Source: Limisphaerales bacterium | GTDB lineage: Bacteria > Verrucomicrobiota > Verrucomicrobiia > Limisphaerales > UBA1100 | Assembly (NCBI GenBank): GCA_014382585.1 | Contig: JACNJL010000048.1 | Coordinates: forward strand, 1-64,000 | Length of the DNA: 64,000 nucleotides | Reading direction: 5' to 3' | Part shown: in pieces, positions 17,791 to 26,695 of the stretch | Layout of the letters: every line of letters begins with the position of its first letter | Numbering within the stretch: the stretch's first letter is position 1 | The notes under the pieces: generated by a model | Told to the model about the DNA's origin: nothing | Databases searched by the model: none | What the model saw: only the letters and a program-made list of their open reading frames with translations | Translations under genes and position numbers: made by a program

Positions 17791-18896
17791 TTCTTTTTCG
17801 GGCCGAGGCAGTACAACGTGCCGTCCTCGCTGCCGATGATTATTTTCCCATCCACCACCGCCGGCGAAGCTGTGATGCTGTCCTCTGTCTCAAAACTCGA
17901 AAGTAATTTGCCGTCCTTCAGCCGTACGATGTACAGCCGCCCGTCGTTGGATCCTACGATGACCTTGCCGCCGCATACTACCGGCGAGCTGTTCACTTGT
18001 CCGCGGGTGCTGAAGGTCCACACTGCGTTGCCGTTGTCGCGGCGAATACAATGGATCCGCTTGTCTTCGCCGCCAAAAAGGACACGATCTTTTGTCAGTG
18101 CCGGTGAAGATGAATAGGGGAACAGTCGGTCCTTATATTGCCACACCACTTTTTCCGTTTTGAGATCAATGCACAAAAACGCGCAGTCGTGATGTCCCAC
18201 ATACGCGCGTCCGCCTTCCGTGGCCATGCTGCCGATGATGTGCGATTGCGCGTCGATGGATTTTTGACGCGTGCCTTTGGCAATATCAATGATGTGCAGC
18301 ATTGCATCGCAGCCGCCAAACATCGTGCGGCCATTGCTTAAAGCCGGCGATCCGTTTACATAATTTTCTGATTCATATTCCCAAATCTTTTTACCGGTCT
18401 TCGCATTGAGACAATATAGAAAGAAATCGTGGCTGCCGATGATGACATAAGTTTCTTTTCCATCGGGACTCTTTGTCCAATTTGGGCCGCCGGTGATTTG
18501 GTCGCCCGTTTCAAATTCCCAAAGTTTGATGCCGGTTTTCGCCTCGAGCGCATAGAATTTCCCAATGCTATTACCAAAATAAACGCGTCCGTCCAAAAAC
18601 AACGCTGGAGCCTCAATGGGGTCTTTACTGTCGAACGCCCAAATTTTTTTGCCGTCAGCCAAATTCAGCGCGTAAAACTTCCCGTCATCCGAGCCAAAAT
18701 AAACACGCCCATCGCCCACGACCGCCGAAGCTCTCACTGGTTTTTTGGCATTGAATTTCCAATGTAACACCGGTTGGTCCGGCACCGCCCCCGCAGCCAC
18801 GCCAGTGAGGCCGCGATTGCCCCGAAAAATAGGCCAATCCGCACCGCGCAGCAAAGGCGCCGTCAGCATGATCAAAGTGAGAATCCAGTGTTTCAT
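17787..18896 (-). CDS. Secreted PQQ-like (WD40-type) beta-propeller protein
   Basis: 369 residues. A signal peptide (MKHWILTLIMLTAPLLRGA) is followed by seven to eight repeats of the PQQ/quinoprotein propeller type, for example VYFGSDDGKFYALNLADGKKIWAF, given here by its core YFGSDDGKFYAL, and later YFGNSIGKFYALEAKTG. A quinone cofactor is not implied; many such propellers (BamB-like) are structural. It is the first gene of the long minus-strand operon, overlapping the radical SAM start, and is divergent from dprA with about 194 nt between starts, where the operon promoter should lie. Being exported, it may cooperate with the ABC exporter. Confidence 0.87.
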   Translation of the reverse strand: MKHWILTLIMLTAPLLRGADWPIFRGNRGLTGVAAGAVPDQPVLHWKFNAKKPVRASAVVGDGRVYFGSDDGKFYALNLADGKKIWAFDSKDPIEAPALFLDGRVYFGNSIGKFYALEAKTGIKLWEFETGDQITGGPNWTKSPDGKETYVIIGSHDFFLYCLNAKTGKKIWEYESENYVNGSPALSNGRTMFGGCDAMLHIIDIAKGTRQKSIDAQSHIIGSMATEGGRAYVGHHDCAFLCIDLKTEKVVWQYKDRLFPYSSSPALTKDRVLFGGEDKRIHCIRRDNGNAVWTFSTRGQVNSSPVVCGGKVIVGSNDGRLYIVRLKDGKLLSSFETEDSITASPAVVDGKIIIGSEDGTLYCLGPKKK

Positions 18897-19090
18897 AGTG
18901 GAATCATTGCGGGAAACGTTGCTTATTTGACGTGAGCCGCTCCATCCGCTTTCAGAAAACATCCCCCGAAATCAGAGGGAAAGCAACGCAAAAAGTACGT
19001 GAACGTATGATTTTGCCTGGGGAGAGCCAGTTTTTCATCCATCTCAAACTGCCCTTGCTGCTCCGGAATTTTATTATTAAAATCAATCTT
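18897..19090. promoter_or_regulatory. Divergent intergenic region between the propeller gene and dprA
   Basis: This 194-nt gap separates two divergent starts and should carry the promoters of both the eleven-gene operon and dprA. I could not assign a convincing -35/-10 pair; AT-rich DNA just before dprA (ttttattattaaaatcaatc) may be part of one. Confidence 0.45.
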
Positions 19091-20179
19091 ATGAATCCAC
19101 GTGAAGCGTTGCTGGTGCTCAATCTGTTGCCGGAGGTGGGTTCAGTGGGGGTGCGGCGGTTGCTCGATCAGTTCGGCGATGCGCCGGCGATTTTGCGTGC
19201 GCCGGAGCGGGCGTTGATGGAGGTGGAACGCATCGGCCCGAAAGTCGCCGGGCTCATCACGCGTTGGGAAAAACACGTGGACCTCGCGGGCGAATTGAAA
19301 CGCATCCGTGATTTCGGTTGCACGCTGCTCACGCCGGAGGATGATTTGTATCCGCCGCTGCTGCGCGAAATTTATGACCCGCCGATTGTACTTTATGTGC
19401 GTGGCAAATTGGCGGAACGCGACCGTCATGCCATCGCGATGGTGGGCACGCGGCAATCGACAATGTACGGCCGCGAAGCGTGCGGTCGCCTTTCCGGCCA
19501 ACTCGCCGCTAGTGGCATCACGGTGGTGAGCGGTGGCGCGCGCGGTATCGACACCGCCGCGCACGAGGCCGCACTGCGCGCAGGCGGTCGCACCATCGCG
19601 GTGCTCGGGACCGGGATGGACATCGTTTACCCCGCCGAAAACATTGAACTCTTCAAACGCATTGCCGAAAGCGGCGCGGTGATTACGCAGTTCCCCTTCG
19701 GTCGCCGAGGCGACAAACAGAGTTTCCCCATCCGCAATCGCATCGTCGCGGGTATGACGCAAGGCACAGTCGTCGTCGAAGCCAACCGTGCCAGTGGCGC
19801 GCTCATCACGGCCAACTTGGCCGCCGAATACGGTCGCGCGGTTTACGCTGTGCCCGGCCAAATCAATTCCCCACGTAGCGCCGGTTGTCACGGCTTGATC
19901 AAAGACGGCGCGCAACTTTGTGAATCCGCCGAGGACGTGCTGGCTGAATTCGCCAACTTTAATTACAGCTGCGAAGAGCAACCCGAGCTGCCGTTGCCCG
20001 CCCTCACGCCCGCCGAGCAATCCGTTTATAACGTCCTCACCCACGAGGAAATGCAGCAGGACGAAATCATTCGCCGCAGCGAACTTCCGCCTGCTCAAGT
20101 CTCCGTGGCCCTCCTCCAGCTCGAAATGAAAAAGCTGATCCAACAACACCCCGGCCGCCTCTTCACCCGCGTGCGGTGA
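19091..20179 (+). CDS. dprA: DNA-processing protein DprA
   Basis: 362 residues. The N-terminal helix-hairpin region (LNLLPEVGSVGVRRLLDQFG) is followed by the DprA Rossmann core: AMVGTRQSTMYG, VVSGGARGIDTAAHEAAL, AVLGTGMDIVYPAEN, PFGRRGDKQSFPIRNRI, a VVEANRASGALITA segment and YAVPGQI. A C-terminal winged-helix domain (about 300-360) completes the protein. DprA binds incoming single-stranded DNA and loads RecA during natural transformation. ATG 19091 is used; the upstream extension of 53 codons is Lys/Arg-rich and lies in the divergent promoter region. No other competence gene is in the window. Confidence 0.95.
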   Translation: MNPREALLVLNLLPEVGSVGVRRLLDQFGDAPAILRAPERALMEVERIGPKVAGLITRWEKHVDLAGELKRIRDFGCTLLTPEDDLYPPLLREIYDPPIVLYVRGKLAERDRHAIAMVGTRQSTMYGREACGRLSGQLAASGITVVSGGARGIDTAAHEAALRAGGRTIAVLGTGMDIVYPAENIELFKRIAESGAVITQFPFGRRGDKQSFPIRNRIVAGMTQGTVVVEANRASGALITANLAAEYGRAVYAVPGQINSPRSAGCHGLIKDGAQLCESAEDVLAEFANFNYSCEEQPELPLPALTPAEQSVYNVLTHEEMQQDEIIRRSELPPAQVSVALLQLEMKKLIQQHPGRLFTRVR

Positions 20180-20186
20180 GGAACAC

Positions 20187-20204
20187 GGATGGACAGGATG
20201 GACA
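20187..20204 (+). repeat. Short direct repeat downstream of dprA
   Basis: Two exact tandem copies of the 9-mer GGATGGACA, with a partial third copy after. Phrases of this kind recur in intergenic DNA of this bacterial group as far as I recall. No gene is associated with it. Confidence 0.5.
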
Positions 20205-20303
20205 GGATGAATTTTTGGATGGAGCTTTCCAATCCGTTTCAAAAATCCTGACCATCCGGTTTAAATCGAAAAATGTACTGACAGCCGCGCGTGTTCTGCG
20301 ACA

Positions 20304-23300
20304 ATGCTGCCGGTGAACGGCAAACTCTTCATTGGGATTTTTTTTGGATGCGCTGGGTTTGAGGCACCGGCTGCAGTTTCCTTTCCTGAGCTTTCAAAAA
20401 ATTATCAGCGTACCATTCAGCCTTTGCTGAAAAAATTCTGTCTCGATTGCCACTCCACGGAAAAGGAAAAGGGTGAGCTGGACCTTGAGCGGTTTGGGAC
20501 TTTGGCGAAGGTGCGGGCGGCGCCGAAAGTTTGGGTGAAGGTGGTGGAGATGATTGAGGACGGCGAGATGCCGCCGAAGAAGGAGGCGCAGTTTTCGGCG
20601 GCGGAACGGAAGGCGTTCCTGGGTTGGGTGAAAAATTATCTCGATGCCGAGGCGCTGGCCAATGCGGGGGACCCCGGGCGGGTGGTATTGCGGCGGTTGA
20701 GCAGCGCGGAGTACACGTACACGATTCAGGATTTGACGGGCGTGAAGCTGTCGCCGGCGCGGGAATTTCCGGTGGACGGCGCGGCGGGGGAAGGCTTCAT
20801 GAATGTCGGTGACGCGATGGCGATGTCGCCGGCGCTGGTGCAAAAATATCTCGATGCGGGCAAGGAAGTCGCCGCGCACGCGGTGCTCACGCCGAGTGGC
20901 CTTCGCTTTTCGCTGGGCACCTCGCGTCGCGATTGGGCGGATGAATTGCTGTACGGAATTCGCACCATTTACGCGCGGCACACTTCCGGCACGGCTGCGA
21001 CGGACAAGGTGTACGCGTGGGATCCCGCCGCCCTCAACCGCGCCATGAACACCTCGGGCCGCGTTGATCCGAAGCCGTACTTGGCCGCGCTGATAACGCA
21101 TCGCGATCGGTTGCAAAAGAATCCGGAGGCGGCCGCCGAAGTGGCGCGAGAGGCAAAGCTAAACGCAAAATATCTCCGGCAGCTGGTTGACTTGTTGGTG
21201 GACGAAAACCCGTCGCAACTGCTCCGTGGGATGCGCGATGAGCTGCGCGCGGCCAAGCCGGCGGACGCGGCGCGCCTCGCGGCGGACATTCGCCGTTGGC
21301 AGGATCGGTTGTGGAAATTCGATGCGGTGGGGCAAGTCGGGCGCGCGGGACGTTCGAAGGCTTGGATGAATCCCGTGACGCCGCTCTCGGCGCGGCAGGA
21401 TTTTCGGCTGAAACTGCCGGCGAACGCGAATGGGGAAATCACCGTTTATCTCGCCGCGGGCGATGCCGGCGATGGCGCTGCGGGCGATGTGGTGGTTTGG
21501 AGCCAGCCGCGACTCGTGGTGGCGGGACAGCCGCCGATTCCGCTGAGTAGCGTCAAGGCACTCGCGCCGCGCATGGCGATGTTGAAGCTGAACGAGCTGC
21601 GGCGGACCGATCAATATTTGAACGTCATCGCCGAGGCCCACGCGAGCGGCAAGCCCATCGAGGCGGTGGCGAAAGGGCGCGGGCTGGACGCGCGGCTGCT
21701 GGCGAACTGGGCGGCGGCGGTGCAGTTGGGCAAGTTCGCCCAGCCGGTGGTGAAGGGGCGGTTCACGAAAAAAAATTCCAACATCGGCGGCTACGCGGAC
21801 ATCCGCGGCTGGGGTGTGGCGGCCACGCCGAGCATGTTGGTGAACGCATCGAAGGACACCCGCCGCTTCTCGACGCTCATCGTCCCGGGCCGCAGCGTGC
21901 ACGTGCATCCCTCGCCCACCCAGGAGGCCATCGTTTGGTGGCGCAGCCCGCTGGCGGGGAAGGTGCGGCTCACCGGATTTTTTGCCGACTCGGACGCCGT
22001 CTGCGGTAATGGCGCGGCTTGGCGGGTGGAGCTGATTGGAAGCGCCGGCGCGGCCACAATTGCCAGCGGTGTTTTTGACAACGGCAAGCGCAGCGTGTTT
22101 GCGCCAAAACAGGATTTTGCCGTGCAGCCGGGGGACCTGCTCAAGCTCGTGGTCAACGCGCGCGACCGTTCGCACGTGTGCGATACCACCGAGGTTTCGC
22201 TGACCGTCACCGAGCAAGCCGGCAAAAAGCGCGTGTGGAATCTCGCGCAGGAAGTGGTCGACCGCATTCACGACAGCAATCCGTTGGCCGATTCTCTCGG
22301 CAACGCGGCGGTGTGGCACTTCGGCGAATCGGCCGCGGCCAAGCCGGCGCAGGCCGTCATCGCGCCCGGTTCGGCACTGGCGCACTGGCGCGCGGCGGTG
22401 GCGGGCAAGGCTGCGGCGGCGGAAATCAAAAAACACACCACAGCCGTGCAGCGTGTGCTCGGCGTGCAAGGCTTTCCCGCCGCTGATGCGGACAAGGCGT
22501 TGGTGAAAAAATTCAACGAACCCAACGGCCCGCTGAAATGGCTCGCGCTCTCCACTGGCAATTTTGCCATAAAGGATATCGAGGCAGCCGCGCCGTCGGT
22601 GCTGGAATTCAAGTTGCCCGCGGCCCTCGCCGCCGGCGCGGAAGTGGTGACCACCGGCACGTTGCATCCGGCAAAAGGGCGCGACGGCAGCGCGCAGTTT
22701 TTGGTTTCGCTCACCAAGCCGGCGGCCGGTGCCATCTCCGTCCAACCCATCATCACCGGCACGGCAGCGGCCAAGCGAATGGTGCAGGCGTATGACGACT
22801 TTCGGGCGCTGTTTCCGGCGGCGATGTGCCACGCGCAGATTGTGCCAGTGGATGAGGTGGTGACGATGATTCTATATCATCGCGAGGACGAGGCGCTGCG
22901 CCGGCTGATGTTGAGCGAGGCGGAGGTGGCGGAGCTGGATCGGCTGTGGGACGAGCTGTTTTACGTGTCGCAGGAGCCGCTGCTTCGGGTGGTGAGTCAC
23001 GAGCAGTTATATGAATTCGCCACGCAGGACCGGAAAGATTTGCTGCCGCCGCTGGAGGCGATGCGCATCCCCACGCGCCAACGCGCCGAGGCCTTTCGCG
23101 CGCGTTTGAAAAAGACTGAGCCGGTTCATCTGGCGGCGGTTTTGGAGTTGGCCGAACGCGCCTGGCGGCGGCCGGTGGCGGATGCGGACAAACAAGAGCT
23201 GCGCGGTCTGTACGAGACACTGCGCAAACAGGAACTGCCACACGACCGCGCCATTCGGTTGGTACTTGCGCGAGTGCTGACCTCGCCGGCGTTTTTGTAT

Positions 23301-24365
23301 CGGCTGGAACAACCGGCCACGGCCAAGGGCCAACGCTGGGCGCCGGTGAGCAATCGCGAACAGGCCAGTCGGCTGAGCTATTTTCTGTGGTCCACCTTGC
23401 CGGATGAACAATTACAGCGCGCGCTGAATGGCAAGCTGCCGGTGGATGACCGCGTGGTGGCGGCGCAGGCGCGGCGGATGCTCGATGACCCGCGCACGCG
23501 GCGGTTGGCGGTGGAGTTTGCCAGCCAATGGCTGGGCATCCGGGAGTTTGATCTGGACGATGGCAAGAACGAGAAGCTGTATCCGCAGTTCGCGACTTTG
23601 CGTGGGCCGATGTACGAGGAGAGCGTTCGGTTTCTGGAGGAACTGTTTCGCAAGGACGGTTCGATTCTCGATTTGCTCAATGCGGATCACACCTTTCTGA
23701 ATGAACCGCTGGCGAAGCATTACGGCATCGACGGTGTGCGCGGCAGCGAATGGCGTCGCGTGGAAGACGCGCGGGCGAAAGGGCGGGGCGGTATTCTCGG
23801 GATGGCGACGGTGCTGGCCAAACAATCGGGCGCCTCACGCACCAGCCCCATCCTGCGAGGCAACTGGGTTTCCGAAACCCTGCTGGGCGAGCGCCTGCCC
23901 AAGCCGCCAGCCAATGTGCCCGATCTTCCGGAGCAGGTGCCCGCGGGGCTGACGGCGCGGCAGTTGATTGAAAAGCACAGTAGCGTGGCCGCCTGCGCCA
24001 AGTGCCATGCGCGGATTGATCCGTATGGGTTTGCGCTGGAACAGTACGATGCGATTGGTCGGCGGCGTCCGCAGTCGGTGGACACGAAAACGAATCTGGT
24101 CGACGGCAAAACCATTGAAGGACTGGCCGGTTTGCGCGGGTACTTGGCCAACGACCGGCGCGAGGCGTTTGTCCGGCAGTTCTGCAAAAAACTGCTGGGC
24201 TACGCGCTGGGCCGCGAGGTGGGACTGTCCGACGAGCCGTTGTTGAAAGCCATGCAGGTGCGGCTCGCGAAGGAAAACTACCGCTTCAGTGTGGCGGTGG
24301 AGATGATCGTGACCAGCGAGCAGTTTCGGAGCATACGCGCGGTGGAGGAGTCGAAGGGGAAATGA
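20304..24365 (+). CDS. Exported cytochrome-c-like protein with DUF1587/1592/1588/1585 domains
   Basis: 1353 residues with an N-terminal signal sequence. A planctomycete-type haem motif CLDCH (46-50) is followed by the DUF1587 segment RRLSSAEYTYTIQDLTGV. A long Ala-rich middle (about 150-850) is an addition relative to shorter homologues. In the C-terminal half DUF1592, DUF1588 and DUF1585 are recognisable (RLSYFLWSTLPDEQL; ILGMATVLAKQSGASRTSPI; CAKCHARIDPYGFALEQYD), with a second CxxCH. Such proteins are almost always encoded next to a DUF1552 Tat protein, as here, and are thought to be periplasmic redox proteins in catabolism. Their reaction is unproven. Confidence 0.9.
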   Translation: MLPVNGKLFIGIFFGCAGFEAPAAVSFPELSKNYQRTIQPLLKKFCLDCHSTEKEKGELDLERFGTLAKVRAAPKVWVKVVEMIEDGEMPPKKEAQFSAAERKAFLGWVKNYLDAEALANAGDPGRVVLRRLSSAEYTYTIQDLTGVKLSPAREFPVDGAAGEGFMNVGDAMAMSPALVQKYLDAGKEVAAHAVLTPSGLRFSLGTSRRDWADELLYGIRTIYARHTSGTAATDKVYAWDPAALNRAMNTSGRVDPKPYLAALITHRDRLQKNPEAAAEVAREAKLNAKYLRQLVDLLVDENPSQLLRGMRDELRAAKPADAARLAADIRRWQDRLWKFDAVGQVGRAGRSKAWMNPVTPLSARQDFRLKLPANANGEITVYLAAGDAGDGAAGDVVVWSQPRLVVAGQPPIPLSSVKALAPRMAMLKLNELRRTDQYLNVIAEAHASGKPIEAVAKGRGLDARLLANWAAAVQLGKFAQPVVKGRFTKKNSNIGGYADIRGWGVAATPSMLVNASKDTRRFSTLIVPGRSVHVHPSPTQEAIVWWRSPLAGKVRLTGFFADSDAVCGNGAAWRVELIGSAGAATIASGVFDNGKRSVFAPKQDFAVQPGDLLKLVVNARDRSHVCDTTEVSLTVTEQAGKKRVWNLAQEVVDRIHDSNPLADSLGNAAVWHFGESAAAKPAQAVIAPGSALAHWRAAVAGKAAAAEIKKHTTAVQRVLGVQGFPAADADKALVKKFNEPNGPLKWLALSTGNFAIKDIEAAAPSVLEFKLPAALAAGAEVVTTGTLHPAKGRDGSAQFLVSLTKPAAGAISVQPIITGTAAAKRMVQAYDDFRALFPAAMCHAQIVPVDEVVTMILYHREDEALRRLMLSEAEVAELDRLWDELFYVSQEPLLRVVSHEQLYEFATQDRKDLLPPLEAMRIPTRQRAEAFRARLKKTEPVHLAAVLELAERAWRRPVADADKQELRGLYETLRKQELPHDRAIRLVLARVLTSPAFLYRLEQPATAKGQRWAPVSNREQASRLSYFLWSTLPDEQLQRALNGKLPVDDRVVAAQARRMLDDPRTRRLAVEFASQWLGIREFDLDDGKNEKLYPQFATLRGPMYEESVRFLEELFRKDGSILDLLNADHTFLNEPLAKHYGIDGVRGSEWRRVEDARAKGRGGILGMATVLAKQSGASRTSPILRGNWVSETLLGERLPKPPANVPDLPEQVPAGLTARQLIEKHSSVAACAKCHARIDPYGFALEQYDAIGRRRPQSVDTKTNLVDGKTIEGLAGLRGYLANDRREAFVRQFCKKLLGYALGREVGLSDEPLLKAMQVRLAKENYRFSVAVEMIVTSEQFRSIRAVEESKGK

Positions 24366-24367
24366 AT

Positions 24368-24427
24368 CGGACTCGCAGGCTCCTCCCTCCATTGGATTGG
24401 CGCTGGAGGGACGAGCCTGCGAGTCCG
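24368..24427. repeat. Long REP-like palindrome between the DUF1592 and DUF1552 genes
   Basis: Two 24-nt arms (24368-24391 and 24404-24427) are complementary except for one mismatch, around a 12-nt loop. It lies 2 nt after the DUF1592 gene stop and could form a very stable hairpin that sets mRNA stability between the two genes. There is no U-tract, so it is not a standard terminator. Confidence 0.75.
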
Positions 24428-24486
24428 TTGATTGACAATAACGCAGACGAACATAAACTGAATGGACTAACGCGAAAGAGATCGAA

Positions 24487-25791
24487 ATGATGATGCACAC
24501 TATTTCACGACGGACGATGTTGCGCGGGCTGGGGGTGACGATGGCGTTGCCTTGGATGGAGAGCGTGCGGGTGTGGGGCGACACGAAGAAGGAGTCGAAG
24601 CAGGCCAGCGAAGCGCCGGTGCGGATGGCGGTTTTATTTTCGGGTTGCGGGTATCACTCGAAAGAATGGTGGGCGAAAGGCGAGGGCAAAGACATGCAGC
24701 TGGGGAAGGTGCTCGCGCCGCTGAATGAGTTCCGCGAGCGGATGGTGTTCATTCGCGGCCTGTACAATAAGGAGGCGCTAAAGGGGAATATTCACAGCTC
24801 GCAAACGGGCAATCTGCTTTCAGGCGCGCCGCTGGCCTCGGGCGGGCGGATTCAGTCGGGCACCAGCGTGGACCAGTATGTGGCCCAGCGTATCGGGCAC
24901 CAAACGAAGGTGCCGAGCCTGGTGCTCGGTTGTGAGAAATCCAACCCCGGCGTGCACAAGAATTATTCGCTGCTCTACAGCTCGCACATTTCGTGGAGCA
25001 GCCCGAACTCGCCCACGCCGCTGGAGGTGTACCCGGCGCTGGCCTTTGATCGGTTGTTTAAAAACAAAACCGAGACCGGCGACCGCAGTGTGCTCGATGC
25101 CGTGCTGGGCGATGCCAAGGATTTGCGTCGCAACATCAGTCGGCAGGACCAGCAGAAGCTCGATGAATATTTGAACTCCGTGCGCGAAGTGGAACAGCGC
25201 ATCGAGAGCGCCGGCAAACGCGGCGAGCTGCAAGGCTGGCGGCCCACGCTCGCCAAGCCGAACATGCCGCGCCCGAAGGACGGTTATCCGCAGGACATCG
25301 TGGAGCATATGCGCCTGATGAGCGACATCCTCGTGCTCGCTTTCCAGACCGACACCACGCGCATTTGCACGCTGAAACTCAACAACGATCACGGCACCCT
25401 GCGATTCCCGCACATCGGCGTGGATTACATGATCCACCATCTTCTCTCGCACACCGACAACGCTGATTGGCTGAAGGTAAACCAGTTTTTCCTTGAGCAA
25501 ATGGCCTACATCGCCCGGCGGCTCGACGCCATCCAGGAAGGCCCCCGCACCGCGCTGGACAACACGATGCTCATGCTCTGCTCCAGCATGCTTACGGGTC
25601 ATCACAATGCCACCCAACTTCCCGTCGTGATGCTCGGCGGCGGCGGCGGTCGAATCAAAGGCGGCCGCAATCTCGATTACCTCAAAAATCCCAACCGCCA
25701 AATGAGCCGGCTGTTTCTCAGTATGATGGACAAAATGGACGTACGGCCGAAGGCGTTCGGTGATGCGACGGCTCCGTTGGAGGAGATTTAG
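24487..25791 (+). CDS. DUF1552 family protein, Tat-exported
   Basis: 434 residues. The twin-arginine signal SRRTMLRGLGV sits near the N-terminus (residues 7-17), so a folded protein is exported. The body matches the DUF1552 family as known from Planctomycetes and Verrucomicrobia: FSGCGYHSKEWW, FIRGLYNKEALKGNIHSSQTGNLLSG, HMRLMSDILVLAFQTDTTR and the terminal ML..GGGGRIKGGR. DUF1552 proteins resemble the metal-dependent alkaline phosphatase/sulfatase-like DUF1501 group and pair with DUF1592 cytochrome proteins. The exact activity is unknown. It probably forms an operon with the preceding gene despite the palindrome between them. Confidence 0.9.
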   Translation: MMMHTISRRTMLRGLGVTMALPWMESVRVWGDTKKESKQASEAPVRMAVLFSGCGYHSKEWWAKGEGKDMQLGKVLAPLNEFRERMVFIRGLYNKEALKGNIHSSQTGNLLSGAPLASGGRIQSGTSVDQYVAQRIGHQTKVPSLVLGCEKSNPGVHKNYSLLYSSHISWSSPNSPTPLEVYPALAFDRLFKNKTETGDRSVLDAVLGDAKDLRRNISRQDQQKLDEYLNSVREVEQRIESAGKRGELQGWRPTLAKPNMPRPKDGYPQDIVEHMRLMSDILVLAFQTDTTRICTLKLNNDHGTLRFPHIGVDYMIHHLLSHTDNADWLKVNQFFLEQMAYIARRLDAIQEGPRTALDNTMLMLCSSMLTGHHNATQLPVVMLGGGGGRIKGGRNLDYLKNPNRQMSRLFLSMMDKMDVRPKAFGDATAPLEEI

Positions 25792-25840
25792 GGCGGGATT
25801 TGCATTTGCCCAAACTGGATTGCGTCCCTAGCCTCGACGC

Positions 25841-26695
25841 ATGAACCGACGTGATTTCTGCAAGACCGCCGGGGCTGCTGCTGCGGTGGCCGCCACATCG
25901 ACTCTTCAGGCTGAGGACAAAAAACGCGCTCGCGCTAACCAGGGGCTCATTTACAAATCTGTGAAGTGGGGCGGGAAACCGAACCTGCTACGGATGAAAA
26001 GGCTCAAGGAGCTGGGCTTTGACGGCATCGAGGGCAGTGCGCCGGGGATGGATGTCGGCGGGATGCGCAAGGCGTGCGAAGAGATCGGTCTGCCGATGCA
26101 CGGCGTGGTGTACAACAAGCACTGGAATCAACGATTGTCTTCACCGGACAAGGCGGTGCGCGATGAAGGGCGCACCGGACTGGAGGCGGCGATTCGCGAG
26201 TCGAAGGCGGTGGGCGGCTCGTCGGTGTTGCTGGTGCCCGGACGCGTGAGTGGGCCGAACGAGACGCACGAGCATGTTTGGGAACGTTCCATCACAGAGA
26301 TCCGTAAGGTAATCCCGCTGGCCAGCAAGCTGGGTATTCATGTGCTCATCGAGACAGTGTGGAACGGATTCTGTTACAAGCCCGAGCAGTTTCGTGATTA
26401 CCTCGACGAAATCAACAACCCTTGGGTGCAGGCCTATTACGACATCGGCAACATGCAGAAGTTCGCGCCGAGCCACGATTGGATTCGCATTCTCGGTAAC
26501 CGCAACGTGAAGCTGGATGTGAAGGATTGGGGTGTCAAAAATGGTTTCTGTCCGCTCGGCCAAGGCGATGTGGAATGGGATAAGGTCCGCGCTGAGCTGA
26601 AGAAAATCGGCTTCAACGGCTGGGTCACCCGCGAAGGCGGCGACGGAGGCGACGACAAGACCGCCGCGTTGATGGACGAGTTGCTCGATCTTTAG
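25841..26695 (+). CDS. Sugar phosphate isomerase/epimerase-like TIM-barrel protein, exported
   Basis: 284 residues with a Tat-like signal (MNRRDFCKTAGAAAAVAATS). The AP-endonuclease-2/xylose-isomerase TIM barrel is recognised by KELGFDGIEGSAPGM near the first strands, LIETVWNGF, YYDIGNMQKFAP and VKLDVKDWG followed by GQGDVEWDKVRAELKKIGFNGWVT (in part). Acidic and His metal ligands are in the expected places, consistent with an isomerase, epimerase or 3-keto-sugar lyase-type reaction. It converges with the sensor kinase gene, the two overlapping by 4 nt at their ends. Confidence 0.87.
   Translation: MNRRDFCKTAGAAAAVAATSTLQAEDKKRARANQGLIYKSVKWGGKPNLLRMKRLKELGFDGIEGSAPGMDVGGMRKACEEIGLPMHGVVYNKHWNQRLSSPDKAVRDEGRTGLEAAIRESKAVGGSSVLLVPGRVSGPNETHEHVWERSITEIRKVIPLASKLGIHVLIETVWNGFCYKPEQFRDYLDEINNPWVQAYYDIGNMQKFAPSHDWIRILGNRNVKLDVKDWGVKNGFCPLGQGDVEWDKVRAELKKIGFNGWVTREGGDGGDDKTAALMDELLDL

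Noticed and set aside
6438-18896. Reading the operon as a standard aryl polyene, flexirubin or xanthomonadin cluster
   Set aside because: No ketosynthase, acyl carrier protein, dehydratase or ketoreductase gene is present, only some tailoring-like genes.
18932-19090. 53-codon N-terminal extension of DprA
   Set aside because: Lys/Arg-rich, no DprA similarity, and it lies in the divergent promoter region; ATG 19091 fits the family start.
20187-20204. Direct repeat after dprA as an integration attachment site
   Set aside because: No integrase, tRNA or matching copy elsewhere in the window.
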